DNA from: Nesterenkonia lutea
GTDB taxonomy: Bacteria; Actinomycetota; Actinomycetes; Actinomycetales; Micrococcaceae
Length of the DNA stretch: 64,000 nt
Direction: 5' to 3'
Assembly: GCF_014873955.1 (NCBI RefSeq)
Contig: NZ_JADBED010000001.1
Coordinates: 1,116,001-1,180,000, forward strand
How positions within the stretch are numbered: position 1 is the first letter of the stretch; every line of letters begins with the position of its first letter. Shown here piece after piece: positions 47,325-55,204 of the stretch. The notes beneath the pieces were generated by a model. That model saw only the letters and a program-made list of their open reading frames with translations. It had not been told where the DNA came from and made no database searches. The translations under genes were made by a program, and so were the position numbers.

Positions 47325-48185
47325 ATGTCTGCACCCACACACGAGTATCCGAATAATGGCGCACAGCCACCGCACACGGCGCCGAAGACGGGTCTTGGTA
47401 TTGCGGCGATGGTGATCGGCATCGTCGCCATCGTACTGAGTTTCATCCCAGTTGTGGGCTTCTTGAGTTTCGTTCTCGGCCCCGTGGCGGTGATCCTCGG
47501 GATCGTGGCCCTCGTCAAGAAAAGGGGCAAAGGCCAGGCCATCGCGGGCATCATCACTGGCGCACTCGGATTTTTAATCGTGACCATAGGCACGTTGCTT
47601 TTCGGCGCGGCTGTGAGCTCATTCGATGACGAAATGCAGGACCAAGACGGAACTGAAGAAACAGCCGAGGAAACTCCTGAGGCCACCGAAGAAGGGAACG
47701 CCGAAGAAACCTCTGAGGCGGCGGGCGAAGAGGGCGACGAGGCGACCGACGACAGCGACGCCGGAACGCGAGACAACCCGTTGCCTATCGGTGAGACCTT
47801 CGAGTCCGGAGATTGGGCAGTGACCATCAACGACGTCACTCTGAACGCCGACGACGAGATCGCTTCGGCAAACCCCGTCAACGAGCCAGCTGCGGATGGC
47901 GCTTCCTACACTTTGGTCAACGCCACCGTGGTTTACAACGGTGAGGACTCCGAGATGATCATGATGGGCACAGATATCGCCTACGTCACCTCGTCCGGGG
48001 AGACCGTCTCCACCTGGGACAACATCGTCGTTGCGCCCGAACCCCTCGACGGGTCTCAGGAGCTCTACAACGGAGGAACCGAGACCGGCAACGTCGTGGT
48101 GGCAGTCCCCGACGAAGGTGAGGGAGCAATCCGCGTGCGTCTCGGACTATTCGACACTGACGACGCATTCTTCTCCATGCAGTAA
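47325..48185 (+). CDS. DUF4190-type membrane protein with extracellular DUF4352-like domain
   Basis: Protein of 286 residues with a strong GGGAGG ribosome-binding site. A short Pro-rich N-terminus is followed by two to three helices in DUF4190 style (GLGIAAMVIGIVAIVLSFIP, FVLGPVAVILGIVALVKKRGKG, GIITGALGFLIVTIGTLLFG). A 50-residue acidic Glu/Thr linker leads to a C-terminal beta-rich domain of about 130 residues (ESGDWAVTINDVTLNAD ... GNVVVAVPDEGEGAIRVRLGL) of the DUF4352/Ig-like kind, presumably outside the cell. Function unknown; such proteins are thought to be surface or envelope components. A decayed paralogue lies 330 bp upstream. Confidence 0.8.
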   Translation: MSAPTHEYPNNGAQPPHTAPKTGLGIAAMVIGIVAIVLSFIPVVGFLSFVLGPVAVILGIVALVKKRGKGQAIAGIITGALGFLIVTIGTLLFGAAVSSFDDEMQDQDGTEETAEETPEATEEGNAEETSEAAGEEGDEATDDSDAGTRDNPLPIGETFESGDWAVTINDVTLNADDEIASANPVNEPAADGASYTLVNATVVYNGEDSEMIMMGTDIAYVTSSGETVSTWDNIVVAPEPLDGSQELYNGGTETGNVVVAVPDEGEGAIRVRLGLFDTDDAFFSMQ

Positions 48186-48381
48186 CGAGCTTTGGGCGAT
48201 GGCCCCGTCCGGCACTCGCTGGGCGGGGCACCCCCCCCTGTCCTACTCACCGGGCGGGGTCGCCCACAAGCAAAGCGTGCCTCCCCTCTGAAAGTCGCGT
48301 ACGACACAAGCCCAGTTGGGTACGGAGCCGTACGCCAGTATTGAAGTTCGAATCACCCACGCCATATGAAGGGCATCACCC

Positions 48382-48732
48382 ATGAGCACGCCATCGCATG
48401 GCCCCACCGGTCCCGAATACCCCCGCGCCCAGTACGGCGGAGAGCAGTACCCACAGCACCCGCAATACCCACAGCCCCAGTACGGCGCTCCGCAATACCA
48501 GCCGTACCCCTATTCCATGGCCCCGATGCCCGTAAAGTCCCATGCGGCTGCAATCCTGCTGTCATTCTTCTTCGGCATTCTTGGCGTGGACCGCTTCTAT
48601 CTGGGGCACGTCGGCATGGGCTTCGCGAAGCTTCTGGTGGGGTGGATGACCTTCGGCATCTGGCCGTTGATTGATTTCATCCTGATCATCATGAAGGGCA
48701 CCCAGGGACTTAAGCGGATCCAGTGGACGTGA
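48382..48732 (+). CDS. TM2 domain-containing protein
   Basis: Protein of 116 residues. A Pro/Tyr/Gln-rich N-terminus (repeats of QYPQ and QYGAPQY) is followed by two helices joined by a short turn: SHAAAILLSFFFGILGVDRFYLGHVGMGFAKLL and GIWPLIDFILIIM, the TM2 signature with its conserved GVDRFYLG motif. The family is widespread but uncharacterised in bacteria. It may belong with the DUF4190 protein upstream, since both have Pro-rich N-termini and paired helices. The IS21 element begins 23 bp after its stop. Confidence 0.88.
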   Translation: MSTPSHGPTGPEYPRAQYGGEQYPQHPQYPQPQYGAPQYQPYPYSMAPMPVKSHAAAILLSFFFGILGVDRFYLGHVGMGFAKLLVGWMTFGIWPLIDFILIIMKGTQGLKRIQWT

Positions 48733-48750
48733 TTCCAGGTGACCGGACCG

Positions 48751-48755
48751 CAAGC
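48751..48755. repeat. target-site duplication, left copy
   Basis: CAAGC immediately before the left IS end, matching CAAGC at 50931-50935 immediately after the right end. IS21-family elements duplicate 4-8 bp. Confidence 0.8.
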
Positions 48756-48807
48756 TGTCGACGACGCGTGAATACTGGTCACTTAGCGACGGGTGAATTC
48801 TGGACAC
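48756..48807. repeat. IS21 left end with two internal repeats
   Basis: TGTC followed by two 23-bp copies, GACGACGCGTGAATACTGG... (48760-48782) and AGCGACGGGTGAATTCTGG... (48785-48807). Their consensus is shared with the right end. Confidence 0.85.
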
Positions 48808-48814
48808 CCGGACC

Positions 48815-50083
48815 ATGCTAGGAGACATGATCACTGTGGAAGATTGGGCTGAAATCCGTCGGCTACATTTTGCCGAGTCCATGCCGAAGAAGCAGATCGC
48901 TGAGAAGCTCGGGGTCTCCCGAACCACTGTCTATAAGGCCTTGGAATCCAGTGGACCTCCGAAGTACCAGCGCGAACCTAAGGGCTCGATCGCCGACGAG
49001 TACGTCCCAGAGATCCACAAGCTGCTCAAAGACACTCCCCGGATGCCAGCGACGGTGATCGCTGAACGGATCGGGTGGGAACACTCGATGACGGTGCTCA
49101 AAGACAAGGTCCGGGAACTGCGCCCCCTCTACACCGGGGTCGATCCGGCTGACCGATTGGTCCACCGCCCTGGGGAAGCCGCTCAGTTTGATCTATGGTT
49201 CCCCGAACCTCAGATCCCGGTCGGTTTCGGACAGACCCGCACCTTGCCGGTGCTGGTGATGACCCTGACGTTCTCGAGATTCCTGACCGCCACGATGCTG
49301 CCCTCGCGGCAGTCCGGCGACCTGCTGGCCGGGATGTGGCAGCTGATCAGCGGAGTCGGAGCGGTCTCGAAGTCCTTGATCTGGGACCGTGAAGCTGCGA
49401 TCGCCCCCAAGGGCAGACCGCTGCCGCCGTTGCAGGCCTTCGCGGGGACCACCGCGACGAAGATGGTGATCGCTCCACCCAGGGACCCGGAGTTCAAGGG
49501 CATGACCGAGCGCAACAACGGGTACTTCGAGACCAGCTTCCTGCCCGGCCGATCCTTCGCTTCACCGCAAGATTTCAACACCCAGATCAGCACGTGGATC
49601 ACTGGCCGGGCCAATCAGCGCATGATCCGCAGCCTCGGGGACAGACCGGTCAACGTCCTGGGCCGAGATCTGGCGGCGATGACCGCGCTACCGCCCTCCC
49701 CACCTTCGACAGGTTTCTCGCACCAGGTGCGTCTGGCCCGGGACTACTATCTGCGGATCGATGCGAATGACTACTCGGTGGATCCGCGGTTCATCGGTCG
49801 GTTGGTCCAGGTCACCGCGACCTTGGACCGGGTGGTGGCCGTGTGTGACGGTGAGATCGCTGCTGATCACCGGCGGTGCTGGGCCCGAGCCCAGGTGATC
49901 ACAGACCCGGCTCATGTGGGCACCGCGAAGGCCATGCGGGCTCATTACAACGACACCGTGCGCCACCAGGTGCGCGGGACCAAGGACACTGAGGTGGCCT
50001 ACCGGCCGCTGAGCGTCTATGACGAGCTTTTCGGACTCACCCACACCACGGTGCCGGCTGATGATCACAGGAGTGCCGCATGA
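48815..50083 (+). CDS. istA: IS21 family transposase IstA
   Basis: DDE transposase of 422 residues. The N-terminal helix-turn-helix is KKQIAEKLGVSRTTVYKAL. The DDE core has its first Asp in AAQFDLWFPE, the second in SLIWDREAAI and the Glu in KGMTERNNGYFE; the C-terminal Mu-type beta domain follows (YYLRIDANDYSVDPRFIG). The start is at 48815, or at the ATG 12 bp later. Its stop overlaps the istB start (ATGA), as is normal for the family. No stop or frameshift interrupts it. Confidence 0.95.
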   Translation: MLGDMITVEDWAEIRRLHFAESMPKKQIAEKLGVSRTTVYKALESSGPPKYQREPKGSIADEYVPEIHKLLKDTPRMPATVIAERIGWEHSMTVLKDKVRELRPLYTGVDPADRLVHRPGEAAQFDLWFPEPQIPVGFGQTRTLPVLVMTLTFSRFLTATMLPSRQSGDLLAGMWQLISGVGAVSKSLIWDREAAIAPKGRPLPPLQAFAGTTATKMVIAPPRDPEFKGMTERNNGYFETSFLPGRSFASPQDFNTQISTWITGRANQRMIRSLGDRPVNVLGRDLAAMTALPPSPPSTGFSHQVRLARDYYLRIDANDYSVDPRFIGRLVQVTATLDRVVAVCDGEIAADHRRCWARAQVITDPAHVGTAKAMRAHYNDTVRHQVRGTKDTEVAYRPLSVYDELFGLTHTTVPADDHRSAA

Positions 50084-50868
50084 GTGCCACCAGTGGTGAG
50101 AAGATCGGCTCGACCCTGGCGCATCTGGTGAAGGTGATGAAGACTCCCACGATCGGCAGGGTCTGGGAAGACCTCGCCGAGATTGCCCGGGAGCAGGGCT
50201 GGTCCCACGAGGAATACCTCGCTGCTGTCTTGGAGCGCCAAGTCGCTGATCGAGAGGCCAACGGCACCGCTCTGCGGATCCAGACCGCGAAGTTCCCCGC
50301 GATCAAGACCCTCGAGGACTTCAACACCGACTATCAGCCCGGCCTGCGCCGTGACGTGCTGGCTCATCTGCAGAACACGAGCTTCGTGCCCAAGGCAGAG
50401 AACGTCATCCTGCTGGGACCCCCAGGGGTGGGTAAGACTCATCTGGGCATCGGGCTAGGAATCAAGGCCTGCCAGGCCGGGTACCCGGCGCTCTTCGACA
50501 CTGCTGCGGGGTGGGTCAACCGGCTCAGCGACGCGCATCAGCGCCACGGTGGTCTGGATCAGGAGCTCAAAAGGCTTCGCAGGTACCGGCTGTTGATCAT
50601 TGATGAGCTCGGCTATCTGCCCTTCGATGCTGATGCGGCGAATCTGTTCTTCCAACTGGTCGCTGCCCGCTATGAACAGGAGTCTTTGCTGATCACGAGC
50701 AACCTCTCCTTCGGCAGGTGGGGTGAGATCTTCAGCGATGACACCGTCGCGGCGGCGATGATCGATCGGCTGGTCCATCACGCGGAGGTCCTCACCCTCG
50801 ATGGAGAGTCCTACCGCACACGGAGCCGCCGCGAGCTCATCGAGACCACTACCTCTAGAACCCCGTAA
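50080..50868 (+). CDS. istB: IS21 family ATP-binding helper IstB
   Basis: AAA+ ATPase of 262 residues that selects target DNA and activates IstA. Walker A is LLGPPGVGKTHLGIGLG near residue 108, Walker B LLIIDELGYLPFD, sensor I SLLITSNLSFGRWGEIF, and the C-terminal lid carries DRLVHHAEVLTLDGESYR. It starts inside the istA stop codon. Full length and uninterrupted. Confidence 0.96.
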   Translation: MSATSGEKIGSTLAHLVKVMKTPTIGRVWEDLAEIAREQGWSHEEYLAAVLERQVADREANGTALRIQTAKFPAIKTLEDFNTDYQPGLRRDVLAHLQNTSFVPKAENVILLGPPGVGKTHLGIGLGIKACQAGYPALFDTAAGWVNRLSDAHQRHGGLDQELKRLRRYRLLIIDELGYLPFDADAANLFFQLVAARYEQESLLITSNLSFGRWGEIFSDDTVAAAMIDRLVHHAEVLTLDGESYRTRSRRELIETTTSRTP

Positions 50869-50878
50869 GGAAAACACG

Positions 50879-50930
50879 GCGTTCAGTTTTTACCCGTCGC
50901 TGAGTGTTCAGTTTTCGGCCGTCGTTGACA
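50879..50930. repeat. IS21 right end with two internal repeats
   Basis: Reverse complement of the left-end pattern: copies at 50904-50926 (outer) and 50879-50901 (inner), 25 bp apart, ending in GTTGACA at the tip. Confidence 0.85.
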
Positions 50931-50935
50931 CAAGC
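50931..50935. repeat. target-site duplication, right copy
   Basis: CAAGC directly after the right IS end, identical to 48751-48755. Confidence 0.8.
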
Positions 50936-51278
50936 AGCGCTGCGGAAGCCAATGCACTACCTGCCACGTGAACCCCGGTGACGAGCTGCCCCTGAAGCTG
51001 CAGGCTCGTCAGGCGGCATATTGTCTACCCGTCCGGACGGTAAGCATGTTGCCGCAGGCAACGGGCATCTCACAAGGCATGAACTTGACTGGCTGAATAT
51101 GCGTGGGGCACCGCACTATCAGGACGACCGCGTACGAGTAATGCTCCGACCGGCATGGCAGAGGCATGCGACAAGGTGGGCTGCGCGGCAGGTCTCGGCG
51201 CGGAGATGATCGCTGCTCACAGCCTGACCGCGGAACGTGCGGGCGGAACCGGGCCCGCAGTTGCGTAGGCTTGGGGGC
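50936..51278. other. gene-poor stretch downstream of the IS
   Basis: About 340 bp with only short frames that resemble no known protein. Before the insertion this DNA would have followed the TM2 gene directly. I see no terminator or RNA gene in it. Confidence 0.5.
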
Positions 51279-51641
51279 ATGGATGCCCTCACAGCCGATA
51301 CGCTCGCCTTCTGGACCATTGCGGGCCTGGCGGTGGCAGCCGTCATCTCCGCGGTCATCCGCGGTCACCTCCGAGCGAAGAATGCCATCACCGCGGAGCA
51401 CCAGCCCGAGCGCATCATCTTGACCGCCGGCGGCCGGATCGAGGTGCTCGACATCCTCAACGAGGGTGACAGCCTGGAGGAGTCGCTGCGGCGGCACCCG
51501 GTCGATCTGCCCCTCGTCCTTGCACCAGATGAGCCCTTCACGCTCGCCTACCTCGAGTTTCCGGACACGCCGCGTCCGCAGAAGGTCGTCCTGCGCCTGA
51601 AGGACGACAGCATCAGGCACGTCGACCTCCCCTCGCTATAG
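51279..51641 (+). CDS. hypothetical single-pass membrane protein
   Basis: Protein of 120 residues from the ATG at 51279 (MDALTADTLAFWTIAGLAV); the frame extends 42 bp upstream without a better start. One N-terminal helix (FWTIAGLAVAAVISAVI), a short basic segment and a soluble domain of about 85 residues (ERIILTAGGRIEVLDILNEGDSLEESLRRHP ... PRPQKVVLRLKDDSIRHVDLPSL) that looks beta-rich. I do not recognise the family. The reading frame has clear coding composition and ends 23 bp before the convergent glycosyltransferase pseudogene. Confidence 0.55.
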   Translation: MDALTADTLAFWTIAGLAVAAVISAVIRGHLRAKNAITAEHQPERIILTAGGRIEVLDILNEGDSLEESLRRHPVDLPLVLAPDEPFTLAYLEFPDTPRPQKVVLRLKDDSIRHVDLPSL

Positions 51642-51663
51642 GCCTGTTGCGCAGGCCCGCGAT

Positions 51664-52890
51664 TCAGCTGCGAAGGTTCGTCTCGATGATTCGCGCGCTG
51701 GCCGCAGCCCCGTTCTCCAGGGAGTGTTCGCGCCGGACCGCCTCGGCGGCGTCTCGAAAAGAGTCCTCGCTCAACAGGCGGCGCACCGCCTGGGAAAGTG
51801 CATCCGTTCCAGCCTGACGCGGGGCGAGCGCGATCGCGTTGCCGCGGGCCGAGCAGCCCCCGACGTTCCATGTCTGTTCAGGCTGCAGACCCAGTCCGAC
51901 GAACGGGACACCGGTGGCGCAGGCAGTCTGAACGGTCCCTTGTCCGCCATGCAGCACGGCCGCGTCCACCAGGCCCTCGAGTCGATGGGCGGGCAGCAGC
52001 TCCGTGACGTGCACGTTCTCTGGCACGGTGTCGTCCGCCCGCAGATAATGACCGATAGGAGCGACGACGTTCACGGGCAGCCTGCCCAGCTGCGCCGCCG
52101 CCGCGAGAGCCATCCTGCGGTTCGCGGAGGAGCCGAGACCGAGGTACACGAGCGGCTCCTCACGGGAACCGAGCTCGTGGATGATCTCCGGCACCGGAAC
52201 ATCCAGATGCGCGAAGATCGGTCCGACCCGCTGGTAACCCTGGGGAAGGCTGTAGCCCCGCAGTTCATCGGGCATCACGGTGAGCAGGTTGTGGTCCGCC
52301 TCCAACAAAGACGAGATCGTCCTCAGCGGGAACACACCGTTGTCCCTCGCGACGCGGGCGAAGGCGGCAGGGGCGACCGGCGCGCGGTCATAGACCCACC
52401 GGAAGGCCCGGGTGGCCGCCCCATCGAGCGCTCGGGACCAGGACCCGGCGCCAGGGACGAGGCCGAGCCTGCGTGTCTGTTCCACGTGGGGGCGGGTCAG
52501 GGCGAACGGCACCGCCTACGACAGCGGAACATCTTCCGCCCGCGCAGAGATCATCGACGTCACGTTGGTCCCGATCACCACAGCCTGCGCACCGGTGTCG
52601 CGGATCAGCTCACGCTCTGCCGCCACGCGGGCCGAGACAAGTTCCGTGGAGAAGGGAGTGCGCAATGTCTTCCCCTGGTCGAACCGCAGCGCCTGCCGCC
52701 GCTGCGCTGCGGACCATGGCGGCCCCAGCGTGTGATGGTCGAAGCCGGCCTCCAGCACCAGGTGCCGGTACTGGTCCTCGTGGCCGAAGAAGGAGGCGGT
52801 GTGAGCGGGATCAAGTGCACGCGCAATCTCGACCATGCGCGTGACCTCAGCGAGGTTGAACATGACCGCGCCGAAGAGAACATGTGCCAT
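51664..52890 (-). pseudogene. UGT/MGT-family glycosyltransferase interrupted by an in-frame TAG
   Basis: Two pieces in the same frame form one GT1-type glycosyltransferase of about 408 residues. The N-terminal piece (52890-52519, MAHVLFGAVMFNLAEVTRMVEIARAL ... VVIGTNVTSMISARAEDVPLS) ends at TAG (52518-52516). The C-terminal piece resumes at once (AVPFALTRPHVEQT...) and carries the UDP-sugar-binding region with VHVTELLPAHRLEGLVDAAVLHGGQGTVQTACATGVPFVGLG. In this family a Tyr is common at the lost position (PLxYAVPF), so TAC or TAT to TAG would explain it. A GTG two codons on could restart translation, but the acceptor domain would be missing. Confidence 0.85.
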
Positions 52891-52919
52891 ATCAGCTCCC
52901 CCGGACCGGTGCTCGGAGT

Positions 52920-53156
52920 TCAGGACCCCGTGACACCGGGACCCTCCGGCGACCCGGGGTCCACGTCCTCTTCGTCCTGGCCATCGTCTTGCTGTGCATC
53001 CATGGCCGCACCGATGACGAGGCCGAACAGCATCCCGAGCGCCATGCCGAGTCCGAGATTGTCCAGGAACACCAGTCCCAGCGGGACTCCGAAGGCCGGC
53101 CCCAGCGCGATGCCCAGTGCCAGGTAGTTGGTGGGAGTCTCCTCTTCATCCGCCAT
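52920..53156 (-). CDS. small two-helix Gly-rich membrane protein
   Basis: Protein of 78 residues: acidic N-terminus (MADEEETPTNY), two Gly-rich hydrophobic helices (LALGIALGPAFGVPLGLVF and LGLGMALGMLFGLVIGAAM) with small-residue spacing like a glycine zipper, and a strongly acidic tail (DAQQDDGQDEEDVDPGSPEG). Similar small proteins are common in actinobacteria and have no assigned function. It lies 29 bp upstream of the broken glycosyltransferase on the same strand. Confidence 0.65.
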   Translation of the reverse strand: MADEEETPTNYLALGIALGPAFGVPLGLVFLDNLGLGMALGMLFGLVIGAAMDAQQDDGQDEEDVDPGSPEGPGVTGS

Positions 53157-53301
53157 GTCAGCAGTGTAGGTGTCTGCCGCGCAGTTCTCAGCCGCTCACA
53201 CCTGCGCGCCGCAGGACGATATTCTTCTCTAGGCAGGAACCGTCGACGGTCCCGACGGCATCAACAGCCGCAGAACGCGTCACCCGACCAGGAGGACATC
53301 C

Positions 53302-55128
53302 TTGCAGGACACCGCGACACCGGCGCTCATCGATGTGCCCGCCCAGATGAACATCACCGATCTTCTCGAGCAGCAGCGCAGCGGGGACCCTGACAACGTG
53401 ATCTTCACCCGTCGCGGCGCCTCGGGTGAGTGGGAGGACGTCTCCGCCGCGGAGTTCCACGCCGATGTCCAGGCTCTGGCCAAGGGACTCATCAGTCGCG
53501 GAATCACCCCCGGCGCACGAGTGGGGATCATGTCAGCCACCCGCTTCGAATGGAGCCTGCTGGACTTCGCGCTCTGGTATGCGGGGGCCGTCTCGGTTCC
53601 GATCTATGAGACCTCCTCCGCCTCGCAGATCGCGTGGATCGCGGAAGACTCCGAGCTCAGTCTCGTCTTCGCCGAAACGGCTCAGCACGCGCAGACCGTT
53701 CGCGAGGGACTCGAGGGATCGGGAATCGGCTCCACTCCCCCGGTGCTGCTGATCGAGGGCAATGACATCCGCGAACTTCGGGAGTCTGGACGCGACATCG
53801 ACGATGACGAGGTCGAGGTGCGCCGCGCCGCGGCGAACACCGATGACCTCGCCACGATCATCTACACCTCCGGGGTCACCGGTCGGCCCAAGGGCTGCGA
53901 GCTGACTCACGGGAACTTCGTCCACCATTCCCTGCAGACCATCGCCGACCTGGACGGGGTCATCAGCAAGACCTCCTCCACCGTGCTTTTCCTGCCCATG
54001 GCGCATGTCTTCGCCCGCTTCGTCTCGGTGATCTTCATCGCCGCGGGCGGTCGGGTCGCCCATACCCCAGACATCAAGCAGCTCATCGATGATCTCGGGG
54101 ACATCCGGCCGACCTTCCTGCTCGGCGTGCCCCGTGTGTTCGAGAAGATCTACAACTCCGCGGCGCTGAAGGCCGAGGGCGACGGCCGGAGACGCATCTT
54201 CCAGGCGGCCGTGGACACGGCGGTGGCATGGTCCCAGGCCACGACCGACGGCACGGTTCCCTGGACCCTGCGCCTCAGGCACGCCGTGTTCAGCAGACTC
54301 GTCTATTCCAAGCTGCGTGCCCGAATGGGCGGACTGGTCACCCATGCCTTCTCCGGAGGCTCCCCCCTCGGGGATCGCCTGGCGCACTTCTTCAACGGAG
54401 TGGGCATCCAGATCATCGAAGGCTACGGGCTCACAGAGACCACGGCGCCGGTCACCGGGAATCTCCCCGCCCACTATCGGATCGGCACTGTCGGGCGCCC
54501 GCTGCCGGGCAACGCGGTGCGCCTGGCCGAGGACGGGGAGGTCCTGGTCAGAGGCACGTGTCTCTTCCGCGGCTACCGCAACAGGCCCGATCTCAATGCG
54601 GAGTCCTTCACTGCGGACGGCTGGTTCTACACCGGAGATCTGGGCAGGCTCGATGAGGAGGGCCGACTCATCATCACCGGTCGCAAGAAGGAGATTCTGG
54701 TCACCGCAGGAGGCAAGAACGTGGCGCCGGCTCAGCTGGAGGACGCCATCCGCTCAGATCTGCTGGTGTCTCAGGCCGTGGTGGTCGGGGACGGCAGACC
54801 CTTCATCAGCGCGATGATCACCCTGGACGGGGACGTTGCGCCGAGCTGGCTGCGCAGTCAAGGTCTGGACCCGCGGACCCCCATGAAGGAGCTCACCGAG
54901 CATCCGCAGGTCCTTGCGCACCTGCAGAAGGTCATCGACTCCACGAACTCCACCGTCTCCAAGGCGGAGTCCATCCGCAGCTTCACGGTCCTGGAGGACG
55001 ACTTCACGATCGGATCGGGGCATCTGACACCTTCGCTGAAGATCAAGCGCGCCGAGGTCATGCGTGACTTCCAGCGCGTGGTGGAGAATCTCTACGACAA
55101 GGCCGCCCACCGCGCCAGGCGCCGGTGA
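53302..55128 (+). CDS. long-chain acyl-CoA ligase (FadD15-like)
   Basis: AMP-forming ligase of 608 residues that activates fatty acids with CoA. It starts at a TTG with AGGAGG 6 nt upstream. The adenylation motif is IIYTSGVTGRPKGCELTH near residue 188, where Val replaces the usual Thr/Ser; LPMAHVFARF, GYGLTETTAPVTG and WFYTGDLGRLDEEGRLIITGRKKEILVTAGGKNVAP complete the family set, with the C-terminal Lys in LTPSLKIKRAEVM. Membrane-associated, feeding lipid synthesis or beta-oxidation. It stands alone. Confidence 0.92.
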   Translation: MQDTATPALIDVPAQMNITDLLEQQRSGDPDNVIFTRRGASGEWEDVSAAEFHADVQALAKGLISRGITPGARVGIMSATRFEWSLLDFALWYAGAVSVPIYETSSASQIAWIAEDSELSLVFAETAQHAQTVREGLEGSGIGSTPPVLLIEGNDIRELRESGRDIDDDEVEVRRAAANTDDLATIIYTSGVTGRPKGCELTHGNFVHHSLQTIADLDGVISKTSSTVLFLPMAHVFARFVSVIFIAAGGRVAHTPDIKQLIDDLGDIRPTFLLGVPRVFEKIYNSAALKAEGDGRRRIFQAAVDTAVAWSQATTDGTVPWTLRLRHAVFSRLVYSKLRARMGGLVTHAFSGGSPLGDRLAHFFNGVGIQIIEGYGLTETTAPVTGNLPAHYRIGTVGRPLPGNAVRLAEDGEVLVRGTCLFRGYRNRPDLNAESFTADGWFYTGDLGRLDEEGRLIITGRKKEILVTAGGKNVAPAQLEDAIRSDLLVSQAVVVGDGRPFISAMITLDGDVAPSWLRSQGLDPRTPMKELTEHPQVLAHLQKVIDSTNSTVSKAESIRSFTVLEDDFTIGSGHLTPSLKIKRAEVMRDFQRVVENLYDKAAHRARRR

Positions 55129-55140
55129 GCCGCGCCTGCC

Positions 55141-55156
55141 CTCCGCCGCGGCGGAG
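55141..55156. terminator. palindrome between convergent genes
   Basis: CTCCGCCGCGGCGGAG, a perfect 16-nt palindrome, lies 12 bp after the acyl-CoA ligase stop and before the end of the convergent universal stress gene. It probably acts as a hairpin terminator. Confidence 0.5.
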
Positions 55157-55204
55157 CGGCTCCTGCCGTTCGCGAAGAGATGAGCATCAGCGCTGGAGGG
55201 CGGC

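Larger units (their letters stand above)
48756..50930 (+). mobile_element. complete IS21-family insertion sequence
   Basis: A 2175-bp element with istA and istB overlapping by 4 bp, bounded by related ends beginning TGTCGACGACG on the left and TGTCAACGACG on the right (reverse complement). Each end contains two copies of a 23-bp repeat 25 bp apart (48760-48782 and 48785-48807; 50904-50926 and 50879-50901), the multiple terminal repeats of IS21 elements where IstA binds. A perfect 5-bp target duplication (CAAGC) flanks it. Both genes are intact, so it may still be active. It landed between the TM2 gene and a gene-poor stretch without an evident disrupted gene. Confidence 0.93.

Noticed and set aside
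44465..53156. integrative island bounded by tRNA-His
   Set aside because: No second copy of the tRNA 3' end and no integrase were found; only the IS21 element is demonstrably mobile.
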